DNA of 50,112 nucleotides from Bacteroidota bacterium (GCA_026391775.1 JAPLDK010000028.1:1-50112), one strand, 5' to 3'. Shown: positions 1-8,195, counted from the first letter of the stretch. Notes: generated by a model from the letters alone, not told the origin. A program made the numbers and translations.

Positions 1-1
1 A

Positions 2-430
2 CCCGGGGACAAGGAGGAATTTGATTTCGTTTACACATGGGCAAGGGATTATAATGAAACTACCCCCCGGGGTTCAATAGGCAAGCTGGGAATACTGGTC
101 GATACCATCAGGAACTCTTTTATCCGAAACCGGCTTCCGAACGGGAATACGTTTTATGGTATTAACGAACAGGCGAGGCAAGCGGAAATAATTTTGAAAG
201 TATATCCAAACCCCGCATCAAATCAATTTTCGCTTCTGCTTAGTTCCGATCCGATGCCAAATACCACCGCAACCATCATAAACTCACAGGGACTTCCGGT
301 TATAAATCCCCGGCTTTTAACAAACAAAATGAATTCATACGATGTTTCAGGTCTGTCTCCGGGGCTTTATTTTATCCAGGTTCAAAGCGATAAAGGTTTT
401 GCAACAGTGAAACTATTGATTATAAGGTAA
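2..430 (+). CDS. C-terminal part of a T9SS-secreted protein (type A sorting domain), 5' end outside window
   Basis: The frame is open from the first bases of the window to the TAA at 428-430, so this is the 3' end of a longer gene. The last ~80 residues carry the hallmarks of the type IX secretion C-terminal signal: a VYPNPASN motif at the domain start, a central GLPV strand, and the terminal pattern LSPGLYFIQVQ followed by KLLIIR. In Bacteroidota this beta-sandwich domain directs export across the outer membrane by the Por system and is removed afterwards. The ~65 residues before it (an aromatic segment ending in NEQARQAE) are too little to name the passenger domain. An internal TTG at 194 could be mistaken for a start, but it lies just before the sorting domain and upstream coding continues without a break. 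Passenger function is unknown. Confidence 0.85.
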   Translation, partial: PGDKEEFDFVYTWARDYNETTPRGSIGKLGILVDTIRNSFIRNRLPNGNTFYGINEQARQAEIILKVYPNPASNQFSLLLSSDPMPNTTATIINSQGLPVINPRLLTNKMNSYDVSGLSPGLYFIQVQSDKGFATVKLLIIR

Positions 431-523
431 GTCCGCGGGATTGTAACTACCCTGCCCGGCAGTCCGCTCCATATTCCGGATCCTGGCCGGATCATTCTTC
501 GTGAATTCTTTCATCTTCCTTAT

Positions 524-531
524 TATCTTTG
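524..531 (+). promoter_or_regulatory. Bacteroidota -7 promoter element for recQ
   Basis: TATCTTTG matches the TAnnTTTG -7 box of Bacteroidota sigma-ABfr promoters. It lies 48 bases before the recQ GTG start. A clear -33 TTTG is not visible. The 431-578 gap otherwise holds nothing I can name. Confidence 0.5.
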
Positions 532-578
532 GAAGAAAATCCCTTTAATCGTAAACCCTCCTTCGAAAATCATCAATT

Positions 579-2504
579 GTGGCCCTAACCATCCAACAAC
601 TACTTCTTAAACACTGGGGTTTCTCTTCCTTTAGGCCGCTACAGGAAGATATCATCAATTCTGTATTAGCTGGCAACGATACCCTGGCCCTCCTGCCAAC
701 AGGAGGGGGCAAATCGCTTTGCTACCAGGTTCCGGCCCTTGCAATGGAGGGCATGTGCCTGGTTATCTCCCCTCTTATTTCCCTGATGAAGGACCAGGTC
801 GACAGCCTGAAAAGCAAGGGGATTGCCGCAGCAGCCGTTCATTCAGGCATGCATCCCGATGAACAGGAAAGGGTGCTGAGCAATGCACGTTTCGGCGCGA
901 TCAAACTTCTTTACATTTCCCCTGAGCGGCTTGCCACCGAACGGATCAGGGAACTGCTGCGAAAAACCAAAATTAACCTGCTGGCTGTGGACGAAGCACA
1001 TTGTGTTTCCCAATGGGGCTACGACTTCCGCCCTCCATACTTAAAAATAGCAGAGATCAGGCCATTCATACAGGGTACGCCTTTGCTTGCCCTTACTGCT
1101 ACGGCAACTCTCAAAGTAGTGAAGGACATTCAGGAGAAGCTGCAGTTCCGGCGTGAGCACCTGATGAGGAAAAGCTTTGAGCGCAAGAACCTTACTTATG
1201 TGGTTTTTAAGGAAGAAGACAAGCCGGGCCGCCTGCTGAAGATCCTGAACAATTTCAAGGGCAGCGGCATTATCTACGTCAGAAACCGCAGGGAAACAAA
1301 GCTGATTGCCGAGTTCCTGAAGAAGAACAATATCAGCGCCGATTACTACCATGCCGGGCTGATACAGAAAGTACGTGACCAGAAGCAGAATGCATGGATA
1401 AGCGAAAAGGTAAGGATCATAGTTGCCACCAACGCCTTCGGGATGGGTATCGACAAGCCTAATGTAAGGGTGGTGGTACACATGGATCTGCCCGAATGCG
1501 TTGAATCCTATTTCCAGGAAGCCGGGCGGGCAGGAAGGGATGAAAAACAGGCTTATGCTGTGCTGCTTTACGAAAATGCCGACCTGCTTGAAGCCAGGAA
1601 GAATCTCTCACAAAGTTTTCCTGAGGTCAGCACCATAAAAGCCGTTTATCAGGCTCTTGGAAACTTTTTCCAGCTCCCGGCAGGCAGCGGAAGGGATTCA
1701 AGGTTTGACATGGACCTGGCCGCTTTTGCTTCCGAATATAAATTCCAGACCGTCATTGCCTACAACTCACTGAAATTCCTCGAAAAAGAAGGCTATATCA
1801 TGCTTTCGGATGCCATTCACCGCCCATCAAGGATCTATGTGAAAGCCGACAAAGAAACCCTATACCGTTTCCAGGTTGAAAATGAATTTTATGATCTGCT
1901 TTTAAAGACCATACTACGTTCCTATACCGGTGTACTCACCGAATTTGTGGGCTTTAGCGAGGTCGAACTGGCCAGGCGGGCAGGCTTAAGCACTGAAGAC
2001 CTGCTGAAACATTTGAAACGGCTGGAGAAGCTGAAGATCATCGACTATACGCCGGCATCCGACAAGCCTCAGCTGGTATACCTCGACGACCGCCTCGACG
2101 GTAAGGACATCCGGATCTCCCCAGTGTATTACCAGGACCGCCTTAAGGAAGCGGAGCTGAGACTGGAAGCCATGATACATTATGCCGAATCATCAAATAA
2201 ATGCCGCAGCCAGCAACTGCTTGAATATTTTGGCGAAAAAACATCCAAACGTTGCGGTCGCTGCGATATTTGCCTTGAAAGGAACAAACTCGGGCTGAAT
2301 GAAATGGAATTCGATGAGATCGCCTGCATCATCAAACCCATACTAAAAAGCAGTGGGGCCATGATAGATCAGATAGTGACGGCAGCATCATCTTTTCATG
2401 AAGATAAAGTGATCCTGGTTGTACGCTGGCTGATGGATAACAGGAAAATTGTGAAAGACGGGGAAGGAAAATATAAATGGCGAAATAGAGAAATAGAGAA
2501 ATAG
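579..2504 (+). CDS. recQ: RecQ-family ATP-dependent DNA helicase
   Basis: A 641-residue 3'-5' DNA helicase of the RecQ family, acting in recombination and replication-fork repair. Visible motifs are the RecQ motif 0 glutamine (FRPLQ, Q22), Walker A TGGGKS (41-46), DEAH box (138-141) followed by CVSQWGYDFRP, and the motif VI region EAGRAGRD near 315. A zinc-binding cluster C542-X16-C559-X2-C562-X2-C565 has exactly the spacing known from E. coli RecQ, but it sits about 160 residues later. The segment between the core and the zinc cluster (about 360-530) looks like winged-helix sequence (for example LARRAGLSTEDLLKHLKRLEKL). There is no obvious HRDC domain; after the zinc cluster comes a short helical tail. 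The start is GTG. The last codons lie in an 8-base tandem repeat. Family assignment is secure; the domain order is my reading. Confidence 0.95.
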   Translation: MALTIQQLLLKHWGFSSFRPLQEDIINSVLAGNDTLALLPTGGGKSLCYQVPALAMEGMCLVISPLISLMKDQVDSLKSKGIAAAAVHSGMHPDEQERVLSNARFGAIKLLYISPERLATERIRELLRKTKINLLAVDEAHCVSQWGYDFRPPYLKIAEIRPFIQGTPLLALTATATLKVVKDIQEKLQFRREHLMRKSFERKNLTYVVFKEEDKPGRLLKILNNFKGSGIIYVRNRRETKLIAEFLKKNNISADYYHAGLIQKVRDQKQNAWISEKVRIIVATNAFGMGIDKPNVRVVVHMDLPECVESYFQEAGRAGRDEKQAYAVLLYENADLLEARKNLSQSFPEVSTIKAVYQALGNFFQLPAGSGRDSRFDMDLAAFASEYKFQTVIAYNSLKFLEKEGYIMLSDAIHRPSRIYVKADKETLYRFQVENEFYDLLLKTILRSYTGVLTEFVGFSEVELARRAGLSTEDLLKHLKRLEKLKIIDYTPASDKPQLVYLDDRLDGKDIRISPVYYQDRLKEAELRLEAMIHYAESSNKCRSQQLLEYFGEKTSKRCGRCDICLERNKLGLNEMEFDEIACIIKPILKSSGAMIDQIVTAASSFHEDKVILVVRWLMDNRKIVKDGEGKYKWRNREIEK

Positions 2505-2510
2505 AGAAAT
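2482..2510. repeat. Short tandem repeat, 8-base unit GAAATAGA x 3.6
   Basis: Three full copies and one partial copy of GAAATAGA run through the last seven codons and stop codon of recQ into the 11-base gap before the convergent methyltransferase gene. Because the unit is 8 bases, gain or loss of one copy would alter the RecQ C-terminus. Confidence 0.85.
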
Positions 2511-2515
2511 TTTCG

Positions 2516-3331
2516 CTACCTCCCTGCTTCCTTTCTTACGTCAAAACACACAAACGGCACCGAGATCTCAAGTTGACCCGTTTCATCAGCTTCCCGGTCA
2601 AGGATCAGAGCGGTTTCTGAAAAAATCTTCTCATGTTTTTCTTCTGGAAGAAACTTCCTCCAGGGAGGCAGAAAAAAATTCTTTATCAGGTAATGATCGA
2701 AAAAAGCATGTGCCCCGGTAAAACGGTATTTGAAGCCGTCGAGCTGTACCGATCTGATATGAAAACCGTTTCCCAGTATAATCTTATTCAGGTAATCAAC
2801 AGGTTTGCGCTTGTCGAAAATATGAGCATCCATGGCATCAATACATTCCGTCAGGCCCAGCCCGTTCAACACCGACCTCAGGGCCTCGTAAAACTCGGTC
2901 ATGGTATGTGGGAGGTTCATTGCAAGGACCATCTGCGCCCCGGGTCTGCAAACCCTGAAACATTCCTTCAGAACCAGGTCCTGGTCTTCGACATTATTCA
3001 AACCATTGTTTGAAATTATCAGGTCGAAATAATCATTTTCAAAGGGCATGGACTCCGCCATTCCTTTGACTGCAAAAGCATTGTCAGCGCCTCTCAAATC
3101 AATCTTCGCCTGAAGCATCTCCAGCGCATCATCCGAGGGATCCAGTCCGTGCACTTCGCTGCCCGTACCCAGTCGGCCCGCAAGTTCCAGCATTGGAAAG
3201 CCGCTTCCGCAACCAATATCAAGTACCCTGATATTTTTCCTGTATTTCACCGTATCGAGCAGCAGCATCCCAAAGGGCGCCGACCAAAACGGGAGTTCAT
3301 CGTACCGAAGTGCTTTTTCGGAAACAGGCAT
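2516..3331 (-). CDS. Class I SAM-dependent methyltransferase
   Basis: A 271-residue Rossmann-fold methyltransferase. The SAM-binding motif I is VLDIGCGSGF (about residues 36-45), with the acidic motif II (GLDPSDDAL) and a post-motif DLIISNNGLNNVED following, as in the Methyltransf_11/UbiE-like group. The substrate cannot be told from sequence; small-molecule methyltransferases of this group act on quinones, lipids or metabolites. I chose the ATG at 3331 rather than the in-frame ATG at 3406, because a -7 element on the minus strand (3357-3364) lies between them and because 3331 begins close to the conserved region. It is divergent from the DNA glycosylase gene and convergent with recQ, 11 bases apart. 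Confidence 0.8.
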   Translation of the reverse strand: MPVSEKALRYDELPFWSAPFGMLLLDTVKYRKNIRVLDIGCGSGFPMLELAGRLGTGSEVHGLDPSDDALEMLQAKIDLRGADNAFAVKGMAESMPFENDYFDLIISNNGLNNVEDQDLVLKECFRVCRPGAQMVLAMNLPHTMTEFYEALRSVLNGLGLTECIDAMDAHIFDKRKPVDYLNKIILGNGFHIRSVQLDGFKYRFTGAHAFFDHYLIKNFFLPPWRKFLPEEKHEKIFSETALILDREADETGQLEISVPFVCFDVRKEAGR

Positions 3332-3356
3332 GGGAGTGTGTTTTGAGGTGAAAATA

Positions 3357-3364
3357 CAAAGGTA
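3357..3364 (-). promoter_or_regulatory. -7 promoter element for the methyltransferase gene
   Basis: TACCTTTG on the minus strand fits TAnnTTTG. It predicts a transcript start about 20 bases before the ATG at 3331 and argues against the longer reading frame starting at 3406. Confidence 0.5.
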
Positions 3365-3404
3365 AGAAATGTACATCGTAAATCCTTTTTCCGACCTTTG
3401 CACC

Positions 3405-4004
3405 ATGATACTCCCCTATTCATTCTACTCCCGCAATGACGTTGTGCTCATAGCCCGTGAGCTGATTGGCAAAGTGCTTGTAAGCCGGGTTAACGGGATA
3501 ACGACATCCGGCATCATATATGAAACAGAAGCTTACAATGGTATAGTTGATTCTGCTTCACACGCTTTCGGCGGAAGACGGACTGCCAGGACAGAGATCA
3601 TGTACAGTGATGGCGGTACCGCTTACATCTACCTCTGTTATGGGGTGCACTCGCTGTTCAATGTTGTGACTAACAGGAAGGACATTCCGCATGCGGTACT
3701 GATCAGGGCTATCAAACCCCTTGATAATTCAGACATTATGCTGGAACGGACAGGCAAGCCAAAGCTTACAAAAAATATTGGCGACGGACCGGGAAAGGTA
3801 GCAGCCCTGCTTGGAATTCATTTTTCGCAAACCGGCAGAAGCCTGCTCCGGAAACCGGCAAACAACAGTCGGAATGGCTTATGGATCGAAGACAGGGGGA
3901 TACTTGTTGATCCTTCTGAGATATGGTCCGGTCCCCGTATAGGCGTGGAATATGCCGGAAAAGACGCAATGCTGCCTTACAGGTTCAGAACAGAAATGCA
4001 ATAA
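3405..4004 (+). CDS. 3-methyladenine DNA glycosylase, AAG/MPG family
   Basis: A 199-residue base-excision repair enzyme of the AAG/MPG fold, which removes alkylated purines such as 3-methyladenine from DNA. Visible landmarks: IARELIGKVLV near the N-terminus, the catalytic-site motif YETEAY (the second Glu, E42, corresponds to human Glu125, and Y44 to Tyr127), RTEIMYSDGGTAYIYLCYG in the DNA-binding part, and VLIRAIKP. The C-terminal motif SGPRIGVEYAG is typical of the family. Length fits bacterial members. The in-frame ATG at 3369 would add 12 residues that do not match the family start, and would place the start within the divergent promoter region. It stands alone, divergent from the methyltransferase. 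Confidence 0.92.
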   Translation: MILPYSFYSRNDVVLIARELIGKVLVSRVNGITTSGIIYETEAYNGIVDSASHAFGGRRTARTEIMYSDGGTAYIYLCYGVHSLFNVVTNRKDIPHAVLIRAIKPLDNSDIMLERTGKPKLTKNIGDGPGKVAALLGIHFSQTGRSLLRKPANNSRNGLWIEDRGILVDPSEIWSGPRIGVEYAGKDAMLPYRFRTEMQ

Positions 4005-4036
4005 ATTCAGATTTCCCCGAACACAAAGTCTTGAAC

Positions 4037-4654
4037 TTATTTTGAACCGAGAATCCTGAATCCGAGAGACACCAGGAACATGCCGTTTTTAGTATCGAAC
4101 TGTTCGGAATTAACTGACTTGATCAATTGGTTTAATCCGTATGAATAACGGATATCAAAACTCATGAACAGAAAATCAATGCCCGAGCCACCAAGCACAT
4201 ACCAATTGGCTTTGGCAAGATTGGCAGTAGTAATCGGGCCGGCAAATGAGTTCAAATCCTTTACTTTCGAATTCACAATAAACGAGACTTCGGGGCCAAC
4301 TTCTATTCTCCAGGTAATGATATCTGAATGGATAATTTTAAAACCAAGAAGAACGGGGATATCGAGGCTCCCCATGGTAATTTTTTGTTTCCAACCCGTA
4401 GCCGAAACATTTCCGGAGGAATCAAATACAGCACCGCTCATGGTATAAAGTAATTCAGGGGCAACATAAAGCCGTTTACCAATGTGTGTAAACAAACCAA
4501 AGTGAAATCCGCTGTTGAACTGCGATTTGACATTATTAAGGTTTGTCGACAATTTGTTTGCATTATAGCCAATTTTCACACCAAGGGCAAACTGACCGAA
4601 TGATAATTCAGTCGATAGCATTGCAATTGCAAAAATCAGGAGGATCTTTTTCAT
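4037..4654 (-). CDS. Outer-membrane beta-barrel protein, PorT-like family
   Basis: A 205-residue protein with an N-terminal signal peptide (about residues 1-20, ending LSFGQ) followed by alternating hydrophobic and polar strands and a terminal aromatic strand (GMFLVSLGFRILG). The start FALGVKIGYNANKL and the pattern LYVAPELLYT fit the outer-membrane beta-barrel domain (OMP_b-brl_2, PorT-like) common in Bacteroidota. The specific function is not known; PorT itself is a T9SS accessory protein, but this family is broad and I do not claim that role. It is downstream of HU on the same strand but separated from it by a strong terminator, so it probably has its own promoter in 4655-4725, although I see no clear TAnnTTTG there. 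Confidence 0.75.
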   Translation of the reverse strand: MKKILLIFAIAMLSTELSFGQFALGVKIGYNANKLSTNLNNVKSQFNSGFHFGLFTHIGKRLYVAPELLYTMSGAVFDSSGNVSATGWKQKITMGSLDIPVLLGFKIIHSDIITWRIEVGPEVSFIVNSKVKDLNSFAGPITTANLAKANWYVLGGSGIDFLFMSFDIRYSYGLNQLIKSVNSEQFDTKNGMFLVSLGFRILGSK

Positions 4655-4729
4655 AAGATTAAAATTAGTTTTGAACTGTGAATTACAGAATAAAAGTAAG
4701 TATTTTTTTTTAAATTAAAGATTGTTAAA

Positions 4730-4760
4730 AAAAAAACCACCCCAATAAGGTGGTTTTTTT
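4730..4760 (-). terminator. Rho-independent terminator downstream of HU
   Basis: Stem CCACC (4737-4741) and GGTGG (4749-4753) with a CCAATAA loop, flanked by a run of A before and T after, giving an extended A/T-rich stem. The symmetry means it could work in both directions; the HU gene ends 24 bases away, so it most likely ends the HU transcript. Confidence 0.85.
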
Positions 4761-4783
4761 CGTGAAGTAATTGCTTAAGCTGT

Positions 4784-5056
4784 TTACTTAACCTTCTTTA
4801 CAAGTTCTGCGCCTGCCTTGAATTTTACGACTTTCTTTGCAGGGATCTTGATTTCTTTGCCATTCTGGGGGTTACGGCCTTTGCGGGCAGCACGCTTTGA
4901 AACGGCAAATGAGCCAAATCCAACTAAAGCAACTCTTTCACCCTTGCCAAGAGCCTTGGTTGTGGAAGTGATAACAGCTTCCAGAGCCCTTTTAGCTTCT
5001 GCCTTGGTAATTTTTGCATCCTTTGCAACTGCTTCGATTAACTGAGCCTTGTTCAT
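4784..5056 (-). CDS. HU family nucleoid DNA-binding protein
   Basis: A 90-residue HU/IHF-type histone-like protein, which binds and bends DNA as a dimer. The start [14 protein letters not shown] is typical, followed by the dimer helices, the signature [22 protein letters not shown] (proline at the arm tip region) and [16 protein letters not shown] at the C-terminus. Length is exactly that of canonical HU (90 residues). The longer in-frame start at 5149 would add 31 residues unlike HU and would lie upstream of a good promoter (-7 at 5099-5106), so ATG 5056 is preferred. It is monocistronic, with its own promoter and a terminator downstream. Confidence 0.96.
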   Translation of the reverse strand: MNKAQLIEAVAKDAKITKAEAKRALEAVITSTTKALGKGERVALVGFGSFAVSKRAARKGRNPQNGKEIKIPAKKVVKFKAGAELVKKVK

Positions 5057-5098
5057 TTTTTCAGGTTTTAAATTAATACTTAATTTTGATAATCCCTG

Positions 5099-5129
5099 CA
5101 AATATAAGGCCTCTGTAGAATTTGTCAAG
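5099..5129 (-). promoter_or_regulatory. HU gene promoter with -33 and -7 elements
   Basis: On the minus strand, CTTG (5126-5129, near the TTTG -33 consensus) is followed after 19 bases by TATATTTG (5099-5106, matches TAnnTTTG). This is one of the best promoters in the window and gives a leader of about 35 bases before the HU ATG. Confidence 0.65.
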
Positions 5130-5217
5130 TCCTTTTTGTTGAAAACCATTGAAAATGTTGAAAAATCGAAGCTTTTGTTAATAACTCCATCATGGAAACG
5201 TATGAATAGCGGGGATT

Positions 5218-6174
5218 TCAGATGATATTCCTACCGAAACCCCTTAGAAACTCTTCAGTTTTCATAGGTTTACGGCCCGCAAGCTGCAGTTCATATATAA
5301 TAATATCTCCATCTGAAGCAGATATCTTAAGAAAATAGCGGCCGTCGGTAGAAAGCATTCCGGGGTAACCAACAGGAGCCTGATTCTCAATGCCGGCCCT
5401 GAAAATCTTCATCGCTGCCAACGTGCCGTCATTCAGCTTTATTTCAGTAAATGCCGCTGGTACCGGGCTTAAGCCCCTTATCATATTATATATGTCTGCG
5501 GATGGCATGTTCCAGTCTATCTCGCAGGTTTCAGTGTAAATCTTAGGAGCGGGTTTCAGGGGGATATCAGGATCAATAAGGTCTTCCTGATTGATTGTTT
5601 GTACATTCCCCGAAATAATGCTGTCAATAGTCCGTATGACCAGTGCAGCGCCGGCTACTTTCATCCTCTCGTGCAGTTCCCCCGCTGTTTCATGAGGGCC
5701 AATGGAAAGACTTTCCCGGTATATGATATTCCCGGTATCGATTTTATGCTGGAGGAAGAACGTAGTGAGCCCGGTCACGGTTTCCCCGTTGATGACAGCC
5801 CAGTTGATAGGGGCGGCTCCCCTGTATTGAGGAAGGAGCGAGGCATGCAGGTTAATAGTGCCCAGACCGGGCATCTCCCACACAGCCTGCGGCATCATCC
5901 TGAATGCAACCACAATCTGCAGATCAGGGTTAATGCCTTTCAACTCAGCAAGGAAAGCCGGATCAGACATTCGTTCCGGTTGAAGCACTGTAATACCTCT
6001 ATCCACAGCATATTGCTTGACCGGGGAGGCCCTCAGTTTCATTCCCCTTCCCGCCGGTTTGTCGGGAGCAGTCACAACCCCGGCAACATGATATCCGCTC
6101 TCAACAATTGCCTTTAAAGATTCGAGGGCAATTTGGGGCGTACCGAAGAAAACGATGCGGACTGTAGACTTCAT
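5218..6174 (-). CDS. fmt: Methionyl-tRNA formyltransferase
   Basis: A 318-residue enzyme that transfers a formyl group from 10-formyl-tetrahydrofolate to Met-tRNA(fMet) for translation initiation. Visible: N-terminal VFFGTP, the folate-site loop, the catalytic triad residues N108 and H110 in [18 protein letters not shown] and D146 in KIDTGNI, all matching the E. coli positions (N106, H108, D144) within two residues; then a C-terminal OB-fold-like domain. An upstream in-frame ATG at 6204 would add ten residues; ATG 6174 begins right before the first beta strand and matches the family start. It follows the TPR membrane protein gene at 59 bases and is probably co-transcribed with it. Confidence 0.96.
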   Translation of the reverse strand: MKSTVRIVFFGTPQIALESLKAIVESGYHVAGVVTAPDKPAGRGMKLRASPVKQYAVDRGITVLQPERMSDPAFLAELKGINPDLQIVVAFRMMPQAVWEMPGLGTINLHASLLPQYRGAAPINWAVINGETVTGLTTFFLQHKIDTGNIIYRESLSIGPHETAGELHERMKVAGAALVIRTIDSIISGNVQTINQEDLIDPDIPLKPAPKIYTETCEIDWNMPSADIYNMIRGLSPVPAAFTEIKLNDGTLAAMKIFRAGIENQAPVGYPGMLSTDGRYFLKISASDGDIIIYELQLAGRKPMKTEEFLRGFGRNII

Positions 6175-6233
6175 GGATAAAAAAATGCCTGATTTCTCAG
6201 GCAAAATAACTTAAAAAAAAGGAGAAATGAGAA

Positions 6234-6941
6234 TTATTTCTTTTCCTTTATCTTCCCTTCAGCAAAGGTGATATATCTCTCAATATCCCTTCCTTCATTG
6301 GAACGGGGATACTCATCCTTCACCTTTTTATACATCTTCAGGGCGTTTTCAAAATCAGAAAGTTCGGTGTACCCCATTGCAGCTCTCATGAGGAAATATG
6401 GGGAAATGAATTCATTTTTCCCCATCTCTGCTGCTTCAATATAACAACCAACACCTTTCTTGATATCATTCGTTTCAACATAAGCATCGCCTAAAGACCC
6501 TTTTGCAAGCGGAGCAATGATTTTATCATCGGCACTGAATTTCTTCAGCTGAGTGATCGCATTTTCAAACTGCCCGAGTTTCAGGTAGCACATCCCGGCA
6601 TAATAATGCGACAGGTTGGCGCTTTTCGTCATCCCGTATTCATCAATGATCGCAAGGAAACCCAGATACTGCCCGTCACCGTTCAGAGCTTTCTTCAGGG
6701 AATCCTGTTCAAAATATTTCTGGGCCATGAACATCTGCCCTTCTGCTTCCTTCTGCCTGGGAGCAATGTAAAATCTTTTAAATCCGAAGAAACCAAGGGT
6801 AGCAACAATAATTACTCCGATCACAATCAGAATGATCTTCTGGTTCTTCTCGATAAATTGTTCGGTTTTTCCGAATGCCTCTTCTACAGCAACAATTCGT
6901 TCTTCAGTCTTGTCTGCCTGTTTATCAAGCTTTTGTGCCAT
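6234..6941 (-). CDS. Membrane-anchored tetratricopeptide repeat protein (YfgM-like)
   Basis: A 235-residue protein with a charged cytoplasmic N-terminus (about 1-35), one transmembrane helix (about 38-56, IILIVIGVIIVATLGFFGF) and a long C-terminal part with TPR-like pairs of helices (YYAGMCYLKLGQFENAITQLKKF, AAMGYTELSDFENALKMYKKV). The architecture resembles YfgM/BamD-like ancillary proteins, where the TPR domain faces the periplasm and binds client or complex partners. The exact role here is unknown. It is the first gene of a two-gene unit with fmt and is divergent from trmH; both divergent promoters are visible in the 102 bases between the starts. Confidence 0.75.
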   Translation of the reverse strand: MAQKLDKQADKTEERIVAVEEAFGKTEQFIEKNQKIILIVIGVIIVATLGFFGFKRFYIAPRQKEAEGQMFMAQKYFEQDSLKKALNGDGQYLGFLAIIDEYGMTKSANLSHYYAGMCYLKLGQFENAITQLKKFSADDKIIAPLAKGSLGDAYVETNDIKKGVGCYIEAAEMGKNEFISPYFLMRAAMGYTELSDFENALKMYKKVKDEYPRSNEGRDIERYITFAEGKIKEKK

Positions 6942-6963
6942 TTTTTTGAAAAATTTGAGTGTG

Positions 6964-6971
6964 CAAAGTTA
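6964..6971 (-). promoter_or_regulatory. -7 promoter element for the TPR-fmt unit
   Basis: Minus-strand TAACTTTG (TAnnTTTG), 23 bases before the ATG at 6941. It forms a divergent pair with the trmH element at 7010. Confidence 0.5.
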
Positions 6972-7009
6972 CATTTTTTCCCTTTATCCCCTACTACTGA
7001 TTCATTTTT

Positions 7010-7017
7010 TACCTTTG
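7010..7017 (+). promoter_or_regulatory. -7 promoter element for trmH
   Basis: TACCTTTG fits TAnnTTTG. A transcript starting about seven bases after it would exclude the ATG at 7020 and favour the ATG at 7044. Confidence 0.5.
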
Positions 7018-7043
7018 AAATGAATATTTTAGCTGTTTCCAAC

Positions 7044-7748
7044 ATGAATACAGATATTGAAAATCTTGATAATACAAGAAAATTAAAACTGTTTGACCAC
7101 CTCAGGGAGTTTCTGACCGAAGAGAGAAAAGCCAGGTTTTCAGAGGTCATTGCCTTGCGCACCCGGTACATTACTATCATCCTTGAAGACATTTACCAGC
7201 CCCATAATGCAAGCGCTGTCCTCCGCAGCTGTGACTGCTTCGGTATACAGGACGTGCATATCATTGAGAACAAAAATAAATATGAAGTGAATCCTGATGT
7301 CGCGCTGGGTTCCGCCAAATGGCTTACATTATATAAATATAACAGGACCGCTTCAAATACTGAGGAATGCATCCGGACGCTGAAAGACAAAGGGTACCGG
7401 ATTGTGGCCACAACTCCTCATAAGAATGATTTCGCACCCGACACCCTGCCCCTCGACAGCAGGTTCGCACTTCTCTTCGGAACCGAACTGCAAGGCCTGT
7501 CTGAAAAAGCTGTCGGCCTGGCCGACCAGTTTATCAGGATCCCTATGTATGGGTTTACCGAAAGCTTTAATATCAGCGTTTCTGCAGCAATCCTCCTGCA
7601 CTCCCTTACAAAGCGCATGAGGGACTCAGGGTCAGGCTGGGCCCTGGATGAAGATGAGAAAAACAATGTCCTGCTGCAGTGGGCAGCCAGCTCCGTTAAC
7701 AAGTCGGATGTGATCATTCGCGATTTTCTGAAGAAAAATCCGGGCTGA
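7044..7748 (+). CDS. trmH: SpoU/TrmH-family tRNA (guanosine-2'-O-)-methyltransferase
   Basis: A 234-residue SPOUT methyltransferase. The three SpoU motifs are present: motif 1 HNASAVLRSCDCFGIQ (with the conserved N and R), motif 2 ALLFGTELQGLS, and motif 3 IPMYGFTESFNISVSAAILL, which together form the trefoil-knot SAM site. Order, spacing and length resemble E. coli TrmH, which methylates G18 of tRNAs, so this is the most likely activity; a 23S rRNA target cannot be excluded. The reading frame is open much further upstream, across the TPR gene, but that is antisense to a real gene. The start at ATG 7044 is chosen from the promoter position; ATG 7020 is the alternative. Confidence 0.85.
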   Translation: MNTDIENLDNTRKLKLFDHLREFLTEERKARFSEVIALRTRYITIILEDIYQPHNASAVLRSCDCFGIQDVHIIENKNKYEVNPDVALGSAKWLTLYKYNRTASNTEECIRTLKDKGYRIVATTPHKNDFAPDTLPLDSRFALLFGTELQGLSEKAVGLADQFIRIPMYGFTESFNISVSAAILLHSLTKRMRDSGSGWALDEDEKNNVLLQWAASSVNKSDVIIRDFLKKNPG

Positions 7749-7773
7749 ACCTGTTTTAGAAAGATGATTTTGC

Positions 7774-7781
7774 TAACTTTG
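7774..7781 (+). promoter_or_regulatory. -7 promoter element for the THX gene
   Basis: TAACTTTG fits TAnnTTTG and lies 30 bases before the THX start codon. Confidence 0.5.
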
Positions 7782-7811
7782 CTTTTTCTGAAAAACTAAA
7801 TACGAGCACAT

Positions 7812-8147
7812 ATGGGAAAAGGTGATAAAAAATCAAGAAGAGGAAAGATCATCATTGGATCTTTTGGCGTAAGACGTCCCCGCAAAAAGAAAAAAGGAAT
7901 TGTTCCACCTCCTGAACCAAAGGAAATAAAGGTCAAAGCCAAGGTAGTTGAAGAACCGCCAAAGGCTGTTGCAGTTGAAGCCGTTGTGGAAGAAAAGAAA
8001 GCCCCAAAGAAGGCAGCTGTCAAAAAAATTGTTGAAAAAAAAGAGGAAGCTGAAAGCAAGCCAAAGGCTCCTAGAGCAAAGAAGAAGGCTGAACCCAAAG
8101 AGGAAAGCCCGGCAGCCGATGTACCTGCCGAAGCCCCAAAGGAATAA
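7812..8147 (+). CDS. 30S ribosomal protein THX with a long Lys/Ala/Glu/Pro-rich tail
   Basis: The first ~27 residues (MGKGDKKSRRGKIIIGSFG, then VRRPRKKKK) are the Bacteroidota form of ribosomal protein THX, a small basic peptide that sits in the head of the 30S subunit. The Thermus protein is about 26 residues and Bacteroidota forms often carry an extension. Here about 84 further residues follow, made almost only of K, A, E, P and V, with alternating basic and acidic blocks and no predicted fold. The tail is in frame and ends at a stop just ahead of a strong terminator, so it is not an artefact of frameshift in an obvious way. Its role is unknown. It is monocistronic by the visible promoter and terminator. 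Confidence 0.85.
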   Translation: MGKGDKKSRRGKIIIGSFGVRRPRKKKKGIVPPPEPKEIKVKAKVVEEPPKAVAVEAVVEEKKAPKKAAVKKIVEKKEEAESKPKAPRAKKKAEPKEESPAADVPAEAPKE

Positions 8148-8195
8148 ACCCCGAGGACAGGTGCGCCCTCAGGTTTGCTAATTTTTAATAATTTC

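Noticed and set aside
6606..7043. Open frame extending upstream of trmH by over 140 codons
   Set aside because: It lies antisense to the well-supported TPR membrane protein gene, crosses the divergent promoter pair, and the translation has no family resemblance until residue ~150.
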